Of a stretch of 64,000 bases of DNA, positions 58,240 through 64,000 are shown in pieces. Under the pieces are notes generated by a model. It worked only from the letters and a program-made list of their open reading frames with translations, was not told the DNA's origin and did no database searches. This DNA is from Okibacterium sp. HSC-33S16 (GTDB taxonomy: Bacteria; Actinomycetota; Actinomycetes; Actinomycetales; Microbacteriaceae): assembly GCF_024171565.1 (NCBI RefSeq), contig NZ_JALJZZ010000001.1, forward strand, positions 62,001 through 126,000, read 5' to 3'. Within the stretch, counting starts at the first letter, position 1. Every line of letters begins with the position of its first letter. The translations under genes were made by a program, and so were the position numbers.

Positions 58240-59430
58240 TTATCGGACCCGTTCGCAGAGCAGTGCAGCGTGCTTGCCGTCAACCCGCGTCAGCACCAGG
58301 GTGGCGCTCTCGCTCCCGCGCAGCGCCATCTTTTTCCGGAAGGCCGCCGGGTCGATATCGGCACCGCGTTTCTTCACCTCGAGCGTCCCGATTTTGCGGT
58401 TCGCGAGTTCGCGCTTCAACGTGCGCTCGTCGAGCGGGAACCTCTCGAGCACCCGGAACGTCGACACGAACGGCGAGCGCACCTCCTGGTCGCCGGTGAG
58501 GTAGGCGATGCCGGGGCTCAGCATTCCGGCGTCGAGCGTGCGCGCAACATCACCGATCAGCCGTGCCCGAATCACCGCACCATCCGGCTCGTACAGGTAC
58601 TGCCCGAGCGGCCGAACATCGACGTCGTCGCTGTCAGCCGCCGCTGTGAGTTCGTGCGTTCCCTCGCTGTTGAGCACGAGTGCCGATCGATGAATCCCAG
58701 GTCGCCCCAGGGCACCAAACCAGAGGCCAAGCTCAACCACCTGCCCGTCGACACTGATCCACTGCGCTTCGGCGGTATCGGGGATGAGCGAGCGGTCGTA
58801 CCCTGGTCCCAGCTTCACGCCAACCGGCCGGCTGGCGGCGCGGTCGAAGACGAGATCCAGCGACGGGCTGTAGTCCTCGGGCCGGGTCAGCCGCGTCGTG
58901 TTCGAGTGCCCGGCCGAACGCCTGGCCGGATCAAAGTAGAGTGCATCGAATTCACTGGCGTCCACGTCTTCCGCCCGAGCGTGTCGCACATCGGCAGTCG
59001 GGAACGGTGCGAGGTTGTAGCTCGCGACGGTTGCGGTGACTTCGTCGGCGTCCACCGCCGTGACAGCGAGGTCCATTGCCGCGAGGGCCATGGCGTCGCC
59101 GCCGATGCCGCAGCCGAGATCGGCGACACGGCGAAGACCGGCAGCGCTGAAGCGACCCGCGTGCAGGGCAGCGACCCGGAGTCGAGTCGCTTGCTCCAAC
59201 CCGGCCTCGGTGAAAAGCATCCGCGAGGCAAAATCGCCGAATTTACCGACAGCCTTCCGCCGGAGTTTGACCTGGGTCAGAACGGCGGCGACGAGCGTGG
59301 CCGAATGGCCTTCGGCGCGCAGCCGTGAGACGGCCCCAACAACGTCAGTGACGGCATCCGTTTCTCCCACAGAATCGAGGAGGGTGAGCCCGCTCGGAGT
59401 CAGCAATTCAACGAGTTCGGCTCTATCCAT
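58240..59430 (-). CDS. SAM-dependent methyltransferase with THUMP-like C-terminus
   Basis: 396 residues on the minus strand. SAM-binding VADLGCGIGGDAMALAA, acidic loop VTAVDADEV, and catalytic-type motif ALYFDPARR. The C-terminal part (VKKRGADIDPAAFRKKMALR) is of the THUMP-like type found in a class of actinobacterial methyltransferases. Probable RNA substrate, inferred. A -10 TAGGTT lies 6 nt upstream. Confidence 0.85.
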   Translation of the reverse strand: MDRAELVELLTPSGLTLLDSVGETDAVTDVVGAVSRLRAEGHSATLVAAVLTQVKLRRKAVGKFGDFASRMLFTEAGLEQATRLRVAALHAGRFSAAGLRRVADLGCGIGGDAMALAAMDLAVTAVDADEVTATVASYNLAPFPTADVRHARAEDVDASEFDALYFDPARRSAGHSNTTRLTRPEDYSPSLDLVFDRAASRPVGVKLGPGYDRSLIPDTAEAQWISVDGQVVELGLWFGALGRPGIHRSALVLNSEGTHELTAAADSDDVDVRPLGQYLYEPDGAVIRARLIGDVARTLDAGMLSPGIAYLTGDQEVRSPFVSTFRVLERFPLDERTLKRELANRKIGTLEVKKRGADIDPAAFRKKMALRGSESATLVLTRVDGKHAALLCERVR

Positions 59431-59442
59431 CAGGCAAACCTA
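59431..59442 (-). promoter_or_regulatory. -10 hexamer placed for a leaderless methyltransferase mRNA
   Basis: Minus-strand TAGGTT (59437-59442) ends 6 nt before the ATG. No ribosome site. Confidence 0.5.
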
Positions 59443-59472
59443 TCAAGACGGATGCCTGTGGCTGGCGATCCA

Positions 59473-59499
59473 TTGGCACTCACGTTGCGAGAGTGCCAA
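59473..59499. promoter_or_regulatory. CIRCE element 1 (HrcA operator)
   Basis: TTGGCACTC (59473-59481), 9 nt, GAGTGCCAA (59491-59499): a perfect 9-bp dyad and a near-match to the CIRCE consensus TTAGCACTC-N9-GAGTGCTAA. Confidence 0.93.
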
Positions 59500-59513
59500 T
59501 CGATCCCTACACT
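59485..59513 (+). promoter_or_regulatory. groES promoter between CIRCE elements
   Basis: TTGCGA (59485-59490) within CIRCE 1, 17 nt, TACACT (59508-59513). The start point would fall near 59520, inside CIRCE 2, so bound HrcA would block it. Confidence 0.75.
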
Positions 59514-59517
59514 GGCA

Positions 59518-59544
59518 TTAGCACTCTCGATGTGAGGGTGCTAA
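59518..59544. promoter_or_regulatory. CIRCE element 2 (HrcA operator)
   Basis: TTAGCACTC (59518-59526), 9 nt, GGGTGCTAA (59536-59544), one base from consensus. It overlaps the predicted transcription start. Confidence 0.92.
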
Positions 59545-59574
59545 CTCAAGTCTTAGTTCAGAAAGAGGTCAACC

Positions 59575-59871
59575 GTGTCGGTCAGCATCAAGCCGCTCGA
59601 GGATCGCATCGTCATCAAGCAGGTCGAAGCAGAGCAGACCACTGCTTCGGGACTCGTTATTCCTGACACTGCCAAGGAAAAGCCCCAGGAGGGCGTTGTT
59701 GAAGCAGTCGGCCCCGGCCGCATCGACGACAACGGCAACCGCGTTCCGCTCGACGTCGCCGTCGGCGACAAGGTGATCTACTCCAAGTACGGCGGAACTG
59801 AAGTCAAGTACGACGGCCAGGACTACCTGGTTCTCTCGGCTCGCGACGTTCTCGCAATCGTGGTTCGCTAA
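59575..59871 (+). CDS. groES: Co-chaperonin GroES
   Basis: 98 residues. [20 protein letters not shown], mobile-loop [19 protein letters not shown], and [20 protein letters not shown] start with AAAGAGG. Caps GroEL. groEL does not follow; a terminator does, so the chaperonin must be elsewhere. Confidence 0.97.
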   Translation: MSVSIKPLEDRIVIKQVEAEQTTASGLVIPDTAKEKPQEGVVEAVGPGRIDDNGNRVPLDVAVGDKVIYSKYGGTEVKYDGQDYLVLSARDVLAIVVR

Positions 59872-59888
59872 CACCAGCAACCTCAAGA

Positions 59889-59930
59889 AAGACCCGGACG
59901 GTGGAAACACAGTCCGGGTCTTCTTCTCTT
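59889..59930 (+). terminator. groES terminator
   Basis: 11-bp stem AAGACCCGGAC (59889-59899) with GTCCGGGTCTT (59912-59922), followed by CTTCTCTT. Confidence 0.85.
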
Positions 59931-59990
59931 AACGGGCTCGCCCCGACGGGGTTCGCTCGTCAAGGGGCGTGACACAGTTCCGCGCCGCAG

Positions 59991-60002
59991 TATTCTCGGA
60001 AA
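59991..60002 (+). promoter_or_regulatory. -10 hexamer placed for a leaderless rarD mRNA
   Basis: TATTCT (59991-59996) ends 6 nt before the GTG at 60003. Confidence 0.5.
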
Positions 60003-60989
60003 GTGCAAACGCCCTCTGATCCCGCCGCCGTCGACCTCAGTTCACCCGCAGTTGCGGTTCCGCCACCCGCCCAGTTGAGCCGCTCCGGTCTCATCTACGC
60101 GGTCACCGCGTATGTCATGTGGGGCATCCTGCCGCTGTATTTCTTGCTGTTGGCGCCAACCGGCCCGTTTGAGCTCGTTGCCTCGCGGGTGTTGTTCTCG
60201 CTTGTTTTCTGCGCGCTTCTCTTGAGCGTCACCCGAAAATGGAGTCCATTCCTCGCACTGGCCCGAAATCCCCGCGTATCGCTCACCATGGGGCTCGCCG
60301 GACTGCTGATCTTCGTGAACTGGCAGACCTACGTGTGGGGAGTGCTCAACGGACAGGTCATCGAGACGTCCCTCGGGTATTTCATCAACCCCATCGTCAC
60401 CGTCTTCCTTGGCGTCTTCTTCCTTCGCGAGCGGCTGCGGGTTGTGCAGTGGATCTCGGTCGGGCTGAGTATCGTTGCTGTCCTCGTGCTCGCCATCGGA
60501 TCCCACGGGGTGCCATGGATCGCCCTGATTCTCGCGTTCTCGTTCGGACTGTATGGCTTTATCAAGAAGCGCGTCGGATCCACCGTCGATGCGGTGTCCG
60601 GCCTCACACTGGAAACGGCATGGTTGACCCCGATCGCGATCGTGCAACTCATCGTCGTCGGCATGACGACGGGCCTGACGATTGGGCAAGTCAGTCCGCT
60701 GCACACGGCGCTCCTGATCGGCACGGGCGTTGTCACCGCTGTTCCGTTGCTGTTCTTCGCCTCAGCGTCCCGACGGCTGCCGCTCATTTACATGGGCTTC
60801 ATTCAGTTCTTCGCCCCCGTCATTCAGTTCCTCGTTGGCGTGTTTGTGCAGCATGAAGCCATGCCCCTCGAGCGATGGATCGGCTTCATGCTGGTGTGGC
60901 TGGCGCTGGTTGTGCTGACCACGGATACGGTAATTGCCGCGCGGCGTTCGGCAATTCGACGCAATAAAGCTGCATTCGAGAGGAAATGA
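60003..60989 (+). CDS. rarD: EamA-family transporter RarD
   Basis: 328 residues with ten predicted helices in two EamA repeats. GLIYAVTAYVMWGILPLYFL, then NWQTYVWGVLNGQVIETSLG and YFINPIVTVFLGVFFLRERL are family hallmarks. Permease of the drug/metabolite superfamily; substrate not known. GTG start. Confidence 0.9.
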   Translation: MQTPSDPAAVDLSSPAVAVPPPAQLSRSGLIYAVTAYVMWGILPLYFLLLAPTGPFELVASRVLFSLVFCALLLSVTRKWSPFLALARNPRVSLTMGLAGLLIFVNWQTYVWGVLNGQVIETSLGYFINPIVTVFLGVFFLRERLRVVQWISVGLSIVAVLVLAIGSHGVPWIALILAFSFGLYGFIKKRVGSTVDAVSGLTLETAWLTPIAIVQLIVVGMTTGLTIGQVSPLHTALLIGTGVVTAVPLLFFASASRRLPLIYMGFIQFFAPVIQFLVGVFVQHEAMPLERWIGFMLVWLALVVLTTDTVIAARRSAIRRNKAAFERK

Positions 60990-61010
60990 CCGCAAAATTG
61001 CCCAGTGAAC

Positions 61011-61034
61011 TGTAACGATTGCGTCGCCGTTACA
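61011..61034. promoter_or_regulatory. Inverted repeat upstream of the binding-protein gene
   Basis: TGTAACG (61011-61017), 10 nt, CGTTACA (61028-61034), with a third half-site TGTAAC at 61040-61045. It sits upstream of the -35 element, an activator-like position. Confidence 0.5.
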
Positions 61035-61053
61035 CGGATGTAACCCCGATGTA

Positions 61054-61082
61054 TTGTTCGGTGACGATTGCTCGAATATGTT
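61054..61082 (+). promoter_or_regulatory. Candidate promoter of the binding-protein gene
   Basis: TTGTTC (61054-61059), 17 nt, TATGTT (61077-61082); leader about 50 nt. Confidence 0.5.
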
Positions 61083-61139
61083 GGCACCACGACAGTATCT
61101 AGCGCTGTCTTTGGATACACGACACAGCATAGGAGCAAC

Positions 61140-62420
61140 ATGGGCGTTTTCACCCGGGCTACGGCCTCCCGCTCACGCACCCGCACGATCACCTTGAGTG
61201 GCCTTGCAATCCTCGGAGCCAGTGCACTGGTTCTCACCGGTTGCAGCAGTTCAGGTGGCGGCGAGGGTGACACCAGCAACAAACCGGCAGGCGACCTTTC
61301 CCTGAAAATTGGAACGCTTCTGCCACAGACCGGTCAGCTCGCATTCCTCGGACCCCCCGAAGAAGCAGGCGTCGGACTCGCAGTCAAGGAAGTCAATGAC
61401 GCTGACCTTGGCATCGATATCGACGTTTCGTACGGTGACTCAGGAGACCCCGACAACAAGGCGTTTGCAACCACCATCCCGAAGCTGCTTGGCGAAAACG
61501 TTTCGGCGATCATCGGGGCCGCATCCAGTGGTGTGACCAAGCTCGTCATTGACGAGGTCACCGGCGCAGGCGTGATTCAGTTCTCGCCGGCAAACACCTC
61601 GGCCGACTTCACGACGTGGGACGACAACGGACTGTTCTGGCGAACAGCACCCAGCGACGTTCTTCAGGGCGAGGTCCTCGGAAACCTCATCGCTGAAGAT
61701 GGTAATGAGACCCTCGGCATCCTGTACCTCAACGACTCCTACGGAACCGGCCTCGCCGGCTTCACCAAGGAAGCATTCGAGGCAACGGGCGGCAGTGTCG
61801 TTGGCGAAGAGTCATACAACGCTGGCGACACGTCATTCGACGCGCAGATCAGCTCGCTGAAGGCGCAAAACCCCGACGCGATCGCCCTGATCGCTTTCGA
61901 GGAGACGAAGACGATCGTTCCGGCTCTGTCCGGCTTCCCGTCCGACAAGCTGTACTTCGTGGACGGCAACCTGGCTGACTACTCGGCAGACTTCCCCGCG
62001 GGCACCCTCACCGGCGCCAAGGGAACCTTGCCCGGCCTGGACACGGCAGATCTCGGTGACTTCACTGACCGTCTGCAGGAGTTCTGGCAGGGCGAGGGCA
62101 ACGAGGAGCTCAAGGACTACAGCTACGCGGCTGAGTCCTACGACGCTGTGATTCTGATCGCTCTGGCGTCGCTTGCGGCCAACTCAACCGAAGGCGCCGA
62201 CATCGCGGAGAAGCTCCAGGAAGTTTCTGGCGGCTCGGGCGATGGCGAGAAGTGCACCACGTTCAAGGAATGTGCTGACCTGATCATCGACGGCAAGACG
62301 GCTGACTACGACGGAAACTCCGGACCGGTGACGTTCGACGAGAACGGCGACCCAACCGAAGCAACCATTGGAATCTTCCAGTACAAGGAAGACAACAAGT
62401 ACGAGCGCATCGCGAACTAG
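61140..62420 (+). CDS. ABC transporter substrate-binding lipoprotein, branched-chain amino acid type
   Basis: 426 residues from the ATG at 61140 with AGGAG upstream; a start at 61068 lacks a ribosome site. Signal peptide with lipobox VLTGC, then a Gly/Ser linker. Periplasmic-binding fold type I (LKIGTLLPQTGQLAFLGPPE, AIIGAASSGVTKLVIDEV), as in LivJ/Leu-Ile-Val or urea/amide binding proteins. No permease or ATPase genes are adjacent; a terminator follows. Confidence 0.9.
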   Translation: MGVFTRATASRSRTRTITLSGLAILGASALVLTGCSSSGGGEGDTSNKPAGDLSLKIGTLLPQTGQLAFLGPPEEAGVGLAVKEVNDADLGIDIDVSYGDSGDPDNKAFATTIPKLLGENVSAIIGAASSGVTKLVIDEVTGAGVIQFSPANTSADFTTWDDNGLFWRTAPSDVLQGEVLGNLIAEDGNETLGILYLNDSYGTGLAGFTKEAFEATGGSVVGEESYNAGDTSFDAQISSLKAQNPDAIALIAFEETKTIVPALSGFPSDKLYFVDGNLADYSADFPAGTLTGAKGTLPGLDTADLGDFTDRLQEFWQGEGNEELKDYSYAAESYDAVILIALASLAANSTEGADIAEKLQEVSGGSGDGEKCTTFKECADLIIDGKTADYDGNSGPVTFDENGDPTEATIGIFQYKEDNKYERIAN

Positions 62421-62437
62421 TTCACAACGCGCACACG

Positions 62438-62474
62438 CCGCAGGGCCACGGGAAACCGTGGCCCTGCGGTCGTT
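62438..62474 (+). terminator. Intrinsic terminator
   Basis: A perfect 14-bp stem (62438-62451 with 62456-62469) and GAAA tetraloop, then TCGTT. It overlaps the end of the convergent TetR gene by 2 nt. Confidence 0.85.
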
Positions 62475-63105
62475 AAGCCACTGTGTTCTCGTCGGGTTCT
62501 TCGAGGATGATCAGCGACAGGTAGTCGCGGAGGCACGCGGCCATATCGATACCCTCCGGATCAAGCAACCACTGGGTTTGAATCCCGTCCCACAGGGCGA
62601 TGAGGCTTGCGGCCGCTCGTGCGGGATCGACCCCCGGACGAAGCCGCCCTTTCTCGGCTAAGCGAGTGAAGTCGGCGAAATACGTCGCACGTAGTGTGTC
62701 GAAGCGTTCACAGAAGTAAGCCCGGCCGGGATGATCGTCGGTGAGCGACTCCGCACAGAGCACGGCATACAGCTCAATGACGCCGGGTATTTTCTCGTTG
62801 AAGCGCGCCTGGCGAAGGATCGATTCGCTGAAGGTCTCGGTGGGATCGGGTGGGGTCTGGCCGTCACCGGTGATGGAATCTCGCCAGTTCAAGACTGCGA
62901 GCAGAAGCTCCCGTTTTGAGGGAAAGTAATGCAACAGGCTCGTCTGGCTCATGCCGACGCGGTCGGCAACATCCTGGAGCGAGCCGCCGACGTAGCCTTG
63001 GGCGGCAAAGACGGTGTGCGCAGCCTCCACGATGGCCTGCCGCCGATCAGCTGACTTTGCGTATGGGCCTCGTTTACCTCGAGTGGACTCCGCTTTTGTC
63101 ATCAT
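62473..63105 (-). CDS. TetR-family transcriptional regulator
   Basis: 210 residues from the ATG at 63105 on the minus strand. A start at 63180 is open but is not supported. HTH: RRQAIVEAAHTVFAAQGYVG, DVADRVGMSQTSLLHYFPSK. The effector domain ends ALWDGIQTQWLLDPEGIDMA, similar to sugar-catabolism TetR proteins. Divergent from a sugar-binding lipoprotein gene, the likely target. Confidence 0.9.
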   Translation of the reverse strand: MMTKAESTRGKRGPYAKSADRRQAIVEAAHTVFAAQGYVGGSLQDVADRVGMSQTSLLHYFPSKRELLLAVLNWRDSITGDGQTPPDPTETFSESILRQARFNEKIPGVIELYAVLCAESLTDDHPGRAYFCERFDTLRATYFADFTRLAEKGRLRPGVDPARAAASLIALWDGIQTQWLLDPEGIDMAACLRDYLSLIILEEPDENTVA

Positions 63106-63117
63106 TGCCGAAGCGTA
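63106..63117 (-). promoter_or_regulatory. -10 hexamer placed for a leaderless TetR mRNA
   Basis: Minus-strand TACGCT (63112-63117) ends 6 nt before the ATG at 63105. Confidence 0.45.
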
Positions 63118-63146
63118 CCTCGCAGTCCGGAGATTTTTCGTTAAAA

Positions 63147-63162
63147 TCGAGTGCTCACTCGA
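63147..63162. promoter_or_regulatory. Candidate TetR operator
   Basis: TCGAGTG-CT-CACTCGA is a perfect 7-bp dyad with a 2-nt centre. It lies between the divergent genes, next to the -35 region of the lipoprotein promoter (possible -10 TAGCGT at 63172-63177). Confidence 0.6.
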
Positions 63163-63171
63163 ACTTTGTGT

Positions 63172-63177
63172 TAGCGT
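63172..63177 (+). promoter_or_regulatory. Possible -10 of the sugar-binding protein gene
   Basis: TAGCGT, with no clear -35; leader about 65 nt. A second imperfect dyad (ACACCCG, CGGGGGTGT) follows at about 63181-63200. Confidence 0.35.
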
Positions 63178-63249
63178 CATGACACCCGTTTACGGGGGTG
63201 TGGCCGGTTCGGTCGCACTCATTGACCATCCACGACGAAGTGAATGCAC

Positions 63250-64000
63250 ATGACACCAATCTCTCGACGCCAATTGCTCGGAGCGGGACTCAGTTCAGCA
63301 GCCATCGCCATGCTCACGGGCTGCGCCACACCGGGAACCACATCGGTCAACTCCCAACCCGTGATCGCCGGTGCGGCCGGCGGGGAAAAGATCACACTCA
63401 CATATTGGGCATGGCTCAAAGACCTGCAGAAGGTCGCGGACGTGTGGAACGCCTCGCACCCGAACGTGCAGGTCGAAGCCGTCTGGATACCCGGTGGGAA
63501 TGACGGCGGATATCAGCAGCTTTACGCGGCCCTTGCAGCCGGCGGAGGCCCAGACATCGGTCAGGTGGAACTTCGCTCCATCCCGGAGTTCATGCTCGTC
63601 AACGGTCTCGTCGACCTGTCGCGATACGGCGCAGACGAGTACGCGCACCTCTACGACCAGACCCTCTGGAGCCAGGTGAGTTACGTGGATGGGGTGTACG
63701 GCATCCCGCAGGACTCCGGCCCGATGGCGCTGTTCTATCAGCCCGAAGTGTTCGACCGAGTGGGCGGTGCACCGCCCGGAACATGGGACGACTGGTTGGG
63801 GCTCGCGCGCGAGCTGCGCGGTGCCGACGCGTATATCGACTGTTTCCCGCTCGCCGATGCATCGTTCTTCGCTGCGCTCGCCACCCAGGCTGGAGCGAGC
63901 TGGCTCCGCGCCGACGACGACGGCTGGGTGATCAACATGACCGACGAAGCAACGCTGCAAGTGGCCCGATTCTTCGACGGAGCCATCGACGAAGACCTCG
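63250..64000 (+). CDS. Extracellular solute-binding lipoprotein (family 1, sugar type), partial
   Basis: 250 residues are visible and the frame is open at the window end. The N-terminus TPISRRQLLGAGLSSAAIA has twin arginines and is followed by a lipobox (AMLTGC), so Tat export and lipid anchoring are expected. The body has KITLTYWAWLKDLQKVADVW and PDIGQVELRSIPEFMLVNGL, as in sugar-binding proteins of ABC importers. Permease genes probably lie downstream, outside the window. Sugar not known. Confidence 0.88.
   Translation, partial: MTPISRRQLLGAGLSSAAIAMLTGCATPGTTSVNSQPVIAGAAGGEKITLTYWAWLKDLQKVADVWNASHPNVQVEAVWIPGGNDGGYQQLYAALAAGGGPDIGQVELRSIPEFMLVNGLVDLSRYGADEYAHLYDQTLWSQVSYVDGVYGIPQDSGPMALFYQPEVFDRVGGAPPGTWDDWLGLARELRGADAYIDCFPLADASFFAALATQAGASWLRADDDGWVINMTDEATLQVARFFDGAIDEDL

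Noticed and set aside
2027-59456. Recurring CGGATGC/GCATCCG heptamer, considered as an uptake or chromosome-segregation signal
   Set aside because: A hand count gives about 34 copies on both strands, perhaps twice the composition-based expectation, and most fall on common Ala-Asp-Ala or Ala-Ser codons. The hexamer GGATGC itself is near expectation. Codon bias explains it.

Overview
The window is high-GC DNA with frequent GTG starts, head-to-tail overlapping genes and a gene order (str, S10-spc and alpha ribosomal clusters, glmM-glmS-acpS-alr-tsaE-tsaB-rimI-tsaD) typical of Actinomycetota. The details fit Micrococcales, probably Microbacteriaceae: no rpsN in the spc cluster, no rpsD in the alpha cluster, an Ala/Lys-rich extension on L15, and a kinase-FHA-MoxR-DUF58-transglutaminase locus. 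Species cannot be read from the sequence. About 75 protein genes were recognised, nearly all on the + strand. No rRNA, tRNA, CRISPR array, insertion sequence or prophage was seen.

Layout. (1) 1-14.8 kb is a cell-envelope/signalling locus. It holds the C-terminal end of a membrane protein (probably a Ser/Thr kinase), an FHA-plus-helix-turn-helix protein, a 1,745-residue secreted or anchored protein of about 11 Ig-like repeats and Fn3-like modules, a MoxR AAA+ ATPase, a DUF58 protein, a large membrane protein whose transglutaminase-like domain lacks the catalytic triad, a second FHA protein, and three poorly characterised proteins. (2) 14.9-19.6 kb is the str operon (rpsL, rpsG, fusA, tuf) with a near-consensus promoter and a strong terminator. 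(3) 20.3-33.0 kb is the S10-spc cluster, rpsJ to secY, adk and map. (4) 33.0-41.5 kb is an aminotransferase class IV gene and a mannitol PTS block: mtlR divergent from an orphan IIB, ptsH, ptsI, mtlA, mtlF and mtlD. It sits between map and infA. (5) 41.6-48.3 kb is infA-rpmJ-rpsM-rpsK-rpoA-rplQ, then truA, rplM-rpsI and glmM. (6) 48.3-55.4 kb has coaA divergent from glmS, acpS, alr and the t6A genes. (7) 55.4-64 kb is mixed: a DUF4190-like membrane protein, a nitroreductase, an SRPBCC protein, a THUMP-like methyltransferase, groES under two CIRCE elements, rarD, an amino-acid-type binding lipoprotein, a TetR regulator and the start of a sugar-binding lipoprotein cut by the window end.

How the parts work together. 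The ribosomal, translation-factor, SecY and RNA polymerase alpha genes supply gene expression and export. glmM and glmS make UDP-GlcNAc precursors and alr supplies D-alanine for peptidoglycan. tsaE, tsaB and tsaD make the t6A tRNA modification. The PTS block carries both general proteins (HPr, EI) and the mannitol-specific proteins, so mannitol uptake and oxidation could run from this one locus.

The points most worth checking are the pseudo-transglutaminase in the MoxR/FHA locus, a set of genes whose -10 hexamer lies 6-7 nt before the start codon (predicted leaderless mRNAs, including the back-to-back coaA/glmS pair), and strong hairpins without U-tracts at boundaries inside the ribosomal operons, one of them where rpsD would stand in some relatives.
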